Assembly (NCBI GenBank): GCA_018820855.1
Contig: JAHJNL010000054.1
Location: 1 to 64,000, forward strand
Direction: 5' to 3'
Length of the DNA: 64,000 nucleotides
Source of the DNA: Pseudomonadota bacterium
GTDB taxonomy: Bacteria > Desulfobacterota > Desulfobulbia > Desulfobulbales > Desulfocapsaceae
The notes below the pieces were generated by a model. It did no database searches and was not told the DNA's origin. It saw only the letters and a program-made list of their open reading frames with translations. Of the stretch, positions 1 to 7,131 are shown piece after piece (positions within the stretch are counted from its first letter, which is position 1; each line of letters opens with the position of its first letter). The position numbers and the translations under genes were made by a program.

Positions 1-35
1 ATATCAAATGCCCTGGAAGTGGAGAGGAGAAAAAG

Positions 36-608
36 ATGAAAGTAGTTGCCTTTTGCGGAAGTGCCAGAAAAGATGGAAATACTGCCCTGTTGTTAAAGAC
101 TGCCCTGGCAGAGCTTGAGGCTGCCGGGGTTGAAACCGAGCTGGTACAGTTGGCAGGCAAGGAAATTCGTGGCTGTATTGCCTGTTATGAATGCTTCAAG
201 AGGAAAGATGGCCGGTGCGCTGTGGAAAAAGATATTATCAACGACTGCCTTGACAAGATGAAGGGGGCAGATGCAATCCTCCTTGGTTCACCAACCTATT
301 TTGCCGATGTTTCCTCTGAAATGAAGGCCCTGATGGATCGTTGTGGGATGGTCAGCCGAGCCAATGATGATCTGTTTAAAAGAAAACTGGGAGCAGCGGT
401 GGTTGCAGCGCGGCGTGCTGGCGCTATACATGTCTTTGATTCCATAAATCATTTTTTCCTCATTGGCCAGATGATCGTTGTTGGGTCCAATTACTGGAAT
501 ATCGGTATGGGCAGGGAAAAAGGTGAGGTTGCCAAGGATGAAGAGGGCATGAATACCATGAAGGTCCTGGGGCAGAATATGGCATGGGCTCTGGAAAAGT
601 TGCGATAG
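36..608 (+). CDS. Flavodoxin-like NAD(P)H-dependent FMN reductase / iron-sulfur flavoprotein family
   Basis: A 190-residue flavodoxin-fold protein. The N-terminal loop GSARKDGNT (about residues 8-16) is the FMN-phosphate loop of the NADPH-dependent FMN reductase/iron-sulfur flavoprotein family, and LLGSPTYFADVSSEMKALMD is the second flavin-contact segment. Between them lies a cysteine-rich stretch (GCIACYECF followed by another Cys after RKDG), as in family members that carry a compact [4Fe-4S] cluster or redox-active cysteines. It probably moves electrons in the cytoplasm; the substrate cannot be named. The start is supported by GGAGAGGAG just upstream. The sigma54-type regulator follows after about 10 bp, so the two may be cotranscribed. 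Family assignment is firm, physiological role unknown. Confidence 0.85.
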   Translation: MKVVAFCGSARKDGNTALLLKTALAELEAAGVETELVQLAGKEIRGCIACYECFKRKDGRCAVEKDIINDCLDKMKGADAILLGSPTYFADVSSEMKALMDRCGMVSRANDDLFKRKLGAAVVAARRAGAIHVFDSINHFFLIGQMIVVGSNYWNIGMGREKGEVAKDEEGMNTMKVLGQNMAWALEKLR

Positions 609-618
609 GAGCCGTTCG

Positions 619-1977
619 GTGAGCAGAGAAGATAGGCAGGTGACCATCCTGGTAGTGGATGACGAACAGGTGCATCGCTATATGCTCTGTTCCATGTTTA
701 AGGAGTGGGGCTGGAAGTGTGTAGAGGCCGATGATGGGCGTACCGCTGTGGAGGCTGTGGAAAAGTTTGTCTATGATGCGGTGCTCATGGACGTGCGTAT
801 GGCCCGCATGGACGGGATGGAAGCCTTTAACCGGATTCATGCTGCACATCCTGCCCTGCCTGTGATTATCATGACCGCCTATTCCTCCGTGGACGCGGCA
901 GTGGAGGCCATTAAGCACGGGGCCTATGACTATCTTACAAAACCTCTGGATTTTGACCGGCTGCGACTGACCCTGGAACGGGCTGTGGACCGGAAACAGG
1001 TGGAAGAGAAGAAGCGGGAAAGGCAAAAAGTCAGGCCTGAGCCGATGCCTTCTGCCATTATCGGGGCTTCACCTTCCATGCAGGAATTGCTGGAGATGAT
1101 TTCCTATGTGGCTCCTACTGAGGCAACTGTTCTCATCACCGGTGAGTCTGGTACCGGCAAGGAGCTGGTTGCTGCCGAACTGCATAAAAACAGTGAACGC
1201 CGGAACGGGCCTTTTGTTCGCGTCAACTGTGCGGCACTGGCCGAAGGGCTACTCGAATCCGAGCTCTTTGGTCATGAGAAGGGGGCCTTTACCGGGGCAG
1301 ACAGGCGGCGGGAGGGAAAGTTTGTTCAGGCATCCGGCGGGACTTTATTTCTGGATGAAATAGGGGAAACCAGTCAAGCCATGCAGGTCAAGATGCTGCG
1401 GGTTCTCCAGGAACATGAATTGCAGCGTGTGGGCGGCGAGGAGACCATTCGTACTGATGCCAGAATTATCGCTGCCACCAACCGTGATCTGGAAGAAGAG
1501 GTTCGGGCCGGGAATTTTCGTGAAGACCTCTATTACCGATTGAATGTTGTGACTGTGGCCGTGCCTCCCCTCCGGAACCGTGCTGAGGATATTCCACTGC
1601 TGGTAAACCACTTCGTCGGCAAGTTTTCCGAGAAAAACAGGCGGGTGGTCTCAGGCATAACGCCGCAGTGTATGGAACTGCTTACCGCCTACCATTGGCC
1701 CGGGAACGTACGGGAGCTGGAAAATGCCATAGAACGAGGGGTGATTCTCATGCGGGGAGAACATCTCACCGAGAAGAATCTGCCTCTGCCCATTCAGAAA
1801 CAGGGACGGAAGGATCAGGATGGGTCTGACCAGTCGCTTTCTCTTGAGGAAGTGGAAAAAAAACAAATTCTTAAGACGTTGGAAGATACGGGAGGCAATA
1901 AGAGCGAGGCTGCCAGGAGGTTGGGCATTACCCGAAAAACCCTGCAGAACAAACTCCATAAGTATGAAGATGTTTGA
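619..1977 (+). CDS. Sigma54-dependent response regulator, NtrC/AtoC family
   Basis: A 452-residue three-domain activator. Receiver domain at residues ~8-125 with acidic pair DD and phospho-acceptor Asp58 (VLMDVRM), then Thr and Lys of the switch (MTAY, LTKP). AAA+ domain ~140-380 with Walker A GESGTGKE (175-182), the sigma54-contact loop GAFTGA (222-227) and Walker B LFLDEIGE. C-terminal Fis-type helix-turn-helix (GGNKSEAARRLGITRKTLQNKL). It should activate RNA polymerase-sigma54 at unidentified targets when phosphorylated. The start is GTG with AGGAG about 6 nt upstream. No sensor kinase is adjacent; the only kinase in the window is about 52 kb away, so the partner is unknown. I did not find a clear sigma54 promoter nearby. 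Confidence 0.93.
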   Translation: MSREDRQVTILVVDDEQVHRYMLCSMFKEWGWKCVEADDGRTAVEAVEKFVYDAVLMDVRMARMDGMEAFNRIHAAHPALPVIIMTAYSSVDAAVEAIKHGAYDYLTKPLDFDRLRLTLERAVDRKQVEEKKRERQKVRPEPMPSAIIGASPSMQELLEMISYVAPTEATVLITGESGTGKELVAAELHKNSERRNGPFVRVNCAALAEGLLESELFGHEKGAFTGADRRREGKFVQASGGTLFLDEIGETSQAMQVKMLRVLQEHELQRVGGEETIRTDARIIAATNRDLEEEVRAGNFREDLYYRLNVVTVAVPPLRNRAEDIPLLVNHFVGKFSEKNRRVVSGITPQCMELLTAYHWPGNVRELENAIERGVILMRGEHLTEKNLPLPIQKQGRKDQDGSDQSLSLEEVEKKQILKTLEDTGGNKSEAARRLGITRKTLQNKLHKYEDV

Positions 1978-2223
1978 TGGTTTCAGGGAAATGTTTCATT
2001 AGCTTCGGTGTCTTTTTTCTCAGTCATCCATGATTTCAATCCTTCATACGTTCGTTAATTATGACAATGTAATGACAGCCGTCAGCGTCAGTTGACTATG
2101 CCATATGGCTGTGGTAATGGCTAGAGGCTGAATGTTAAAGAGTATAGGTTGGAGCTTGTGGGGTTTTCCTCCGGTCTTCAGCTTTTAATTATAGAATTTA
2201 AGTTAATTAGAGGGAGCGATTCA

Positions 2224-3528
2224 ATGAGGACAGATATCGTCCATATTGGTGCTGGTGAACTGACATACGAGATTCGCAATATCGTCAATGTAGGACTGAA
2301 ATTACAAAAACTTGGACTGAACACCAACTGGGAAAATATTGGTGATCCCATTGCCAAGGGGGAAAAAATTCCTCTGTGGATGAAAGAGATCGTTTCCGAT
2401 GCGGTGATGCAGGATGCCACCTACGGCTACTGTCCCACCAAAGGTGTACTGGCCACCCGTGAATTTATAGCCGCCGAGACTAATAGGCGGGGCGGGGTGC
2501 AGATTGACCCTGAAGATATTATCTTTTTTAACGGTCTGGGCGATGCCATTTCCAAGATCTTCGGATTTTTGCGTCGGACGGCCCGAGTCCTGGTTCCGAC
2601 TCCAAGTTATACCACCCATTCTTCTGCTGAGGCAGCCCATGCCGGTGACAAGCCCTTAACGTATATCCTCGATCCCAACCATCTCTGGTATCCGGATCTG
2701 GATGATCTGGAAAAGTCCATAAAGTACAATCCTGCCGTGGCCGGTATCCTCATCATTAACCCAGATAATCCCACAGGAGCGGTTTACCCCACGTATATCC
2801 TGGAGGCCATTGTTGAGATTGCCAAGCGTTATGATCTATTCATCATCTGCGACGAAGTCTATCACAATATCGTTTATAACGGTACCTCCACATCACCGCT
2901 TTCGGATGTGATAGGTGATGTGCCGGCTATTGCCATGCGCGGTATTTCCAAGGAGATGCCCTGGCCCGGTTCCCGCTGCGGATGGATCGAGGTGTACAAC
3001 GGGGACAAAGACCCCATGTTTGCCAAGTACATTCAGTCCATTCTCAATGCCAAGATGGTGGAGGTCTGTTCCACGACTCTGCCGCAGACTGTTTATCCCA
3101 AGGTGGTGCAGCATCCAAAATACCAGGGTTACCTGGAAGAGCGAATCAGCCGTTATGAGAAGTTTTCCAATATCGCCTATGATTGTCTCAAAGATGTGAA
3201 AGGGGTGCTGGTCAACCGTCCCAATGGTGCATTTTACATGAGTGTCTGTTTTGAACTGGGAGCCCTTACCCACAACCAGACTCTGCCCATTGATAATGTT
3301 GAGGTGAAAAAACTGGTCGAATCGCTGGTAAGTGCTCCCGGGACATCGGTGGATAAGCGTTTCGTCTACTATCTTCTCGGAGCTACCGGTATCTGCGTGG
3401 TCCCTCTGACTTCTTTTGCCACAGAGCTCCAGGGCTTCAGGGTGACTCTGCTTGAACGCGACGAAGGGGTGTTTCGCAAGGTCTTCACAACTATGGCCGA
3501 AGCTATGACGCAGTATCTGGCAAGTTAA
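2224..3528 (+). CDS. Pyridoxal-phosphate-dependent aminotransferase, class I/II
   Basis: A 434-residue fold-type I PLP enzyme. Visible motifs are the aspartate-aminotransferase signature NPDNPTGAVYP, the cofactor Asp in DEVYHNIVYNG, the Schiff-base lysine in SKEMPWPGSRCGW and the C-terminal substrate-binding Arg in LQGFRVTLLER. It transfers an amino group between an amino acid and a 2-oxo acid in the cytoplasm; the specific substrate cannot be read from sequence. The track begins at 2149, but the ATG at 2224 has GAGGGAG at a proper distance and gives a family-like N terminus. The 246-bp gap upstream contains the small palindrome GCCATATGGC and no gene that I can support. Confidence 0.88.
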   Translation: MRTDIVHIGAGELTYEIRNIVNVGLKLQKLGLNTNWENIGDPIAKGEKIPLWMKEIVSDAVMQDATYGYCPTKGVLATREFIAAETNRRGGVQIDPEDIIFFNGLGDAISKIFGFLRRTARVLVPTPSYTTHSSAEAAHAGDKPLTYILDPNHLWYPDLDDLEKSIKYNPAVAGILIINPDNPTGAVYPTYILEAIVEIAKRYDLFIICDEVYHNIVYNGTSTSPLSDVIGDVPAIAMRGISKEMPWPGSRCGWIEVYNGDKDPMFAKYIQSILNAKMVEVCSTTLPQTVYPKVVQHPKYQGYLEERISRYEKFSNIAYDCLKDVKGVLVNRPNGAFYMSVCFELGALTHNQTLPIDNVEVKKLVESLVSAPGTSVDKRFVYYLLGATGICVVPLTSFATELQGFRVTLLERDEGVFRKVFTTMAEAMTQYLAS

Positions 3529-3537
3529 TCGGTGAAC

Positions 3538-3600
3538 ATGCGTCAATATTTTAAAGCACTTCATTTTCGGGAAGAGACTCTACAGGAGGTGCTGCCATAG
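3538..3600 (+). CDS. Possible 20-residue leader peptide overlapping the hflX start
   Basis: ATG at 3538 opens a 20-codon frame (MRQYFKALHFREETLQEVLP) lying entirely in the gap between the aminotransferase and hflX. Its TAG stop at 3598-3600 overlaps the proposed AUA initiation codon of hflX (3597-3599), and the strong AGGAGGT for hflX lies inside it. That is the geometry of translational coupling by termination-reinitiation. The ribosome-binding site for the peptide itself (GGTG) is weak and there is no homology evidence, so it may be chance. Confidence 0.25.
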   Translation: MRQYFKALHFREETLQEVLP

Positions 3601-5228
3601 CACTTGTCAGCGGTAACACGGGTGGATTGAAAAAGAACCAGTTGAAGCTGCTGGATCATCTGGCTGGTATGCGGGGGAGCAGGGATCATGTAATCGAACC
3701 CGAGATGGCTCGCTCCCTCTGTCAGCTCTCCTTTGAAATGAATCGGCAGATCGGCCTTCTTCTTCAACGCTCCGGAAAGGTGGAAGCAGTAATTGTCGGT
3801 GATTTCAAAGGGATCATGATTCCCTTGCTTTCTCACATCCGCAGCAGGGGGCGTCTTAAGGGGCTGCGTCTGGTCCATACCCATCTGGCTGGAGAGGATA
3901 TAAGTGACGAAGATCTGATGGATCTTCTCTTTCTCCGTCTCGATCTTTTATCGGTTTTGAAAGTAACCGATGGAGGGCTTCCGGAACAACTCTATTCTGT
4001 TCATCTTCTGCCGGATGCCCGTGAAGGCAAAAGCTGGGCCTTCCTTCCTCCTGTCCATCCTGCCAATCAGCAGGATTCTTTTGAAGAGTTTATTCAAGCC
4101 CTGGAAGGGGAATTCACCCGTAAAGACACCGTTACAGCGGTGGAGAGTGGAGTAGACCGTGCCATTCTGGTCAGTGTCTCCACCCAGTCTCTGATCCGTG
4201 CTGAGGAGTCTATGGCAGAACTGGTGGAACTGGCTCGCTCTGATGACATTGTGGTGCTTGAGACGGTACTGCAGCGGCGGCGTAAGGTGAATCCCCGTTT
4301 TATTCTGGGCAAGGGGAAGCTTGCCGATATCATGATTCGGGCTCTGCAGCTGAATGCCAACCTCCTGATTTTTGACCAGGAGCTCAACCCCTCGCAGATT
4401 CGTTCCATTACCGATTATACCGAGATGCGGGTCATTGATCGAACCCAGCTTATTCTCGATATTTTCGCTCACCGCGCCTTGAGCAGAGAGGGAAAATTGC
4501 AGGTGGAGATGGCCCAGTTGAAATACATGCTGCCCAGACTCTCTTCTCGGGATGATGCCCTTTCGCGTCTGACCGGCGGCATTGGGGCCAGGGGGCCTGG
4601 AGAGACCAAGCTTGAGATCGACAGGCGCCGCATCAATGATCGGCTGGCGAAATTAGGCCGGGAATTGAAAACTGTGAGTCAGGAGCGGTACCGGCGTAGA
4701 TCCCGGCGCAGGAAAAAAGAGCTGCCGGTCCTTTCCCTGGTCGGCTATACCAATGCCGGAAAGTCAACGTTGCTGAACACGCTTACCAAAAGTGATATCG
4801 TGGCCGAAGATAAACTCTTTGCCACCCTTGATCCAACCAGTCGCCGCCTTCGTTTTCCACGGGATATGGAGGTGCTGGTTACCGACACTGTCGGTTTCAT
4901 TCGTCATCTTCCGGTGGATCTCCTGCAGGCATTTTCAGCTACCCTGGAAGAACTGGAGGAGGCAGATCTCCTGGTTCATGTCATCGATCTTTCCAACCCC
5001 TCTTTCCGGGAGCAGGTAAAGGTAGTGGAGGATTTGCTCCGTGAACTTGAATTGAGTACAGTTCCCTGCCTGAAACTCTTTAACAAGGCGGATAAGCTGG
5101 TGGATGGTGAGATGTTGCTGGCAGAAGCGGAAAGGGAAGGGATTGTGATCAGTGCCCTTGACCGGGAAACGCTGACACCGTTTCTGGAAAAAGCACAGGC
5201 AATGATGGGGAAGATTTTACAGGGCTAG
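3597..5228 (+). CDS. hflX: HflX-family ribosome-associated GTPase
   Basis: HflX GTPases bind the 50S subunit and split or rescue stalled ribosomes. The N-terminal HflX domain is followed by the linker GARGPGETKLEIDRRRI and a G domain with G1 GYTNAGKST, G3 DTVGF and G4 NKAD. The track starts at TTG 3627, but the conserved N-terminal motif of long HflX proteins (here SGNTGGLKKNQ) begins upstream of that codon. Reading back to the in-frame stop at 3552 there is no ATG, GTG, TTG or CTG; the only plausible initiator is ATA at 3597, 6 nt after a near-perfect AGGAGGT. I therefore place the start at AUA, giving 543 residues. A G-to-A sequencing error of an original ATG is the main alternative. It converges with pilZ, 2 bp away. 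Confidence 0.9.
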   Translation: MALVSGNTGGLKKNQLKLLDHLAGMRGSRDHVIEPEMARSLCQLSFEMNRQIGLLLQRSGKVEAVIVGDFKGIMIPLLSHIRSRGRLKGLRLVHTHLAGEDISDEDLMDLLFLRLDLLSVLKVTDGGLPEQLYSVHLLPDAREGKSWAFLPPVHPANQQDSFEEFIQALEGEFTRKDTVTAVESGVDRAILVSVSTQSLIRAEESMAELVELARSDDIVVLETVLQRRRKVNPRFILGKGKLADIMIRALQLNANLLIFDQELNPSQIRSITDYTEMRVIDRTQLILDIFAHRALSREGKLQVEMAQLKYMLPRLSSRDDALSRLTGGIGARGPGETKLEIDRRRINDRLAKLGRELKTVSQERYRRRSRRRKKELPVLSLVGYTNAGKSTLLNTLTKSDIVAEDKLFATLDPTSRRLRFPRDMEVLVTDTVGFIRHLPVDLLQAFSATLEELEEADLLVHVIDLSNPSFREQVKVVEDLLRELELSTVPCLKLFNKADKLVDGEMLLAEAEREGIVISALDRETLTPFLEKAQAMMGKILQG

Positions 5229-5230
5229 TA

Positions 5231-5728
5231 TCAGCAGGGCTGGAGGTAAAATCCGAGATCCTTGCCGATGTCACCTGGATCCAGGAATTCGCAACCGATA
5301 TTGTTTTCCCTGACGGACCGGATAATCACCTCTTTGCAGAGTTTGGTCTGTTTCTTGTTGTCGAGTGTGAAATTGATGGTTGCCTTTTGGCCGACATTGA
5401 TATTGTGGTGGCCTGATACGGAAAATCCAACGCCACTGCGTGAGATGTTGAAGACCAGCATTCTTCCGCCTCCACTGGTTGGAGGGCCGGTGAGGTTGTA
5501 AATTCCCTCTATCTTTGTAGGTTTTCGGTAGGTTTTGCGAAAATCAAGGGCAATCACGAAAGCGTGGCCGCAACTGCAGCGGGTTTTGAGGGTGTGTTTG
5601 TTGTCTCGAAATTTGCCAACGGCTATATCTTTGATGAGGTCACACTGCGGGCATCGGATTAAGGCCGTGTCATTGCTCTTTACAAATGCCTTTTGAACAT
5701 CCATACCATGTTGCTGCGTGGTTAACAT
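5231..5728 (-). CDS. PilZ-domain protein with N-terminal zinc-ribbon
   Basis: A 165-residue protein. The first half has two Cys pairs (CPQC and CSCG) typical of a small zinc ribbon, followed by a PilZ domain with the c-di-GMP-binding RxxxR motif (RKTYRK) and the downstream N-x-S-x-x-G element (NISRSGVGF). It is probably a cyclic-di-GMP effector; what the ribbon contacts is unknown. The ATG start is supported by AGAGGTGAAC just upstream on the minus strand. A hairpin-forming sequence with CAAAAG and CTTTTG ends and a TATAAT-like hexamer (5859-5864, minus) lies upstream, without a convincing -35. An HD-GYP phosphodiesterase elsewhere in the window shows that c-di-GMP signalling is used. Confidence 0.85.
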   Translation of the reverse strand: MLTTQQHGMDVQKAFVKSNDTALIRCPQCDLIKDIAVGKFRDNKHTLKTRCSCGHAFVIALDFRKTYRKPTKIEGIYNLTGPPTSGGGRMLVFNISRSGVGFSVSGHHNINVGQKATINFTLDNKKQTKLCKEVIIRSVRENNIGCEFLDPGDIGKDLGFYLQPC

Positions 5729-5950
5729 TCGTGTTCACCTCTTTCAGGGCTACATGATAAAGGATTACCCGTTGCCTTCTGCCCCAGAGTCTTCTTTTTA
5801 ACTCAGTTCTGCCAAAAGTATCTCGTACTGTTTGCGGTACTCCTTTTGTACAATAACAATTATAAGATATTTTACTATAGGTAGAATTACCCATTTCTCG
5901 TTCTGTGATTCTCTTTGTGGTCAGATAACTCAAGGTGACAGGGTTTCTTT

Positions 5951-5982
5951 CCCCCTAAGGAGACTATACAATAAGTAGGGGG
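5951..5982. other. Inverted repeat downstream of the dual-CxxC gene
   Basis: CCCCCTA at 5951-5957 pairs with TAGGGGG at 5976-5982 across an 18-nt loop. It lies just past the stop of the minus-strand dual-CxxC gene, where a terminator would be expected, but no T-tract follows on either strand. It is a weak terminator or regulatory stem at best. Confidence 0.3.
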
Positions 5983-6015
5983 AACAGGTGAAATGTTTTT
6001 TGCTCCTTTTGGGAA

Positions 6016-6186
6016 TTAGTCGTAAATGATAGCTGTGTACCGTTCGAGAATCTCCTCAGTTTCTCTGTCCAGGTCACTTGCAACCTCATGGATTTGGTAT
6101 TCCTGCTTGCAGCCGGTACAGCGCAAGCGAATGCGCCGGCATTGGCGGAGAACCTCAAGCTTTTCGTTACATTTTCGACATTTCAT
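6016..6186 (-). CDS. Small dual-CxxC zinc-ribbon-like protein
   Basis: A 56-residue protein missing from the ORF track because it falls under the length cut. It reads MKCRKCNEKLEVLRQ, then LRCTGCKQEYQIHEVAS and an acidic helical tail ending in ERYTAIIYD. The two CxxC pairs 18 residues apart suggest a zinc knuckle or thiol redox site. Short proteins with two CxxC motifs, sometimes with selenocysteine in place of a Cys, occur in sulfate reducers; here all four positions are Cys. The predicted protein is compact and hydrophilic with a well-formed Cys spacing, which favours a real gene, though the ribosome-binding site is weak. Function unknown. Confidence 0.7.
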   Translation of the reverse strand: MKCRKCNEKLEVLRQCRRIRLRCTGCKQEYQIHEVASDLDRETEEILERYTAIIYD

Positions 6187-6266
6187 GGGGATAACTGCTA
6201 AACAGTGTGTTTGGAATAAAAGTAAATTGGCTGACTGCAGTATTGCGAGCGATTGGCAGTGTTACA

Positions 6267-6330
6267 CCTTGGCCTGTTCTGTCTGGTGAACAACAGTCAC
6301 ACGCTGTGAGGCAGACAGAACTGGCCAAGG
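6267..6330. repeat. Long imperfect hairpin between pyrE and the dual-CxxC gene
   Basis: Arms of 19 nt, CCTTGGCCTGTTCTGTCTG at 6267-6285 and its complement at 6312-6330, are identical apart from one T-T mismatch, with a 26-nt loop. It lies 24 bp past the stop of pyrE (minus strand). No T-run follows on either strand, so it is not a standard intrinsic terminator; it could stabilise the pyrE mRNA 3' end or be a mobile-repeat relic. Confidence 0.6.
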
Positions 6331-6353
6331 TGGGGGGCTGCTATATGCTCACG

Positions 6354-6905
6354 TTAGCTGAGCAGTTGTTCGCGGGTAAACAGAGATTCTAATTTGTAAC
6401 CGGCCTTGGCCAGAACATCAGCGCCGCCTTCCTGACGTTCAACAACGGTAATAACAAGTCCTACCTTGAAACCCTGGGACTCCACCCGTTCAATAACCTG
6501 AAGCAGGGTGCCTCCTGTGGTAACGACATCTTCGAGCAGGGCAACCCGGCAGCCGGGAGCCATGTTGCTCATTCCTTCGATGTAGTTACCTGTTCCATGC
6601 CCTTTGGCTTCTTTGCGGACAATGAAGGCCGGTATCGGGCAATTTTCCAGGTGGCTGACTACAGAAACCGCTGATACCAGAGGGTCTGCCCCCAGGGTCA
6701 TGCCGCCAACTGCTTCAATGGGTTCTTCGGCTTGCTTGATGATATCCAGGATGAGCTTACCACAGAGATAGCCTCCTTCAGCCGAGAGGGTGGTCTGTTT
6801 GCCATCGATATAAAAATCTGAGGTCTTACCCGAGGTGAGGGTGAAGGTGCCTTTCCGGTAGGATTTTTCAAGGAGGATTTCTTTTAGTCGTTGTCTGTCA
6901 CTCAT
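6354..6905 (-). CDS. pyrE: Orotate phosphoribosyltransferase
   Basis: A 183-residue type I phosphoribosyltransferase that makes orotidine 5'-phosphate from orotate and PRPP in pyrimidine synthesis. The 13-residue PRPP-binding signature is VALLEDVVTTGGT, preceded by the flexible-loop segment (VRKEAKGHG) that closes over the active site. The length fits the family. It is divergent from glmS across 226 bp and stands apart from other pyr genes. The ATG start at 6905 gives the usual N-terminal helix (RLKEILLEKS); no strong ribosome-binding site precedes it. Confidence 0.92.
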   Translation of the reverse strand: MSDRQRLKEILLEKSYRKGTFTLTSGKTSDFYIDGKQTTLSAEGGYLCGKLILDIIKQAEEPIEAVGGMTLGADPLVSAVSVVSHLENCPIPAFIVRKEAKGHGTGNYIEGMSNMAPGCRVALLEDVVTTGGTLLQVIERVESQGFKVGLVITVVERQEGGADVLAKAGYKLESLFTREQLLS

Positions 6906-7068
6906 GATTAATTGTTGGGTTGGGTGTTAATAAAAAAACTTTTCCTGGAAAATCCGAGAAAGGTTCCATGATATGTTGGATTTTATTTCTTCGTAAATCT
7001 ACTTGTTTTTCCTCTAGGAACAAAGAAAAAACTCGCAAAAACAAAAAATACAATGTTATTTTGAACAA

Positions 7069-7098
7069 TTGACTGTCAGTTGTAGGCCTGGCGATAAA
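7069..7098 (+). promoter_or_regulatory. Putative sigma70 promoter of glmS
   Basis: TTGACT (7069-7074), an 18-bp spacer and GATAAA (7093-7098), placed about 35 bp before the glmS start in the divergent pyrE-glmS gap. The rest of this gap is A/T-rich without another gene. I see no glmS ribozyme-like core; that element belongs to Gram-positive lineages. Confidence 0.45.
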
Positions 7099-7131
7099 AG
7101 TATTCAATACAGAAGAAAGTAAGGAGCATAT

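Noticed and set aside
6906-7131. glmS ribozyme or riboswitch upstream of glmS
   Set aside because: The gap is short, A/T-rich and lacks the ribozyme core; such elements belong to Gram-positive bacteria.
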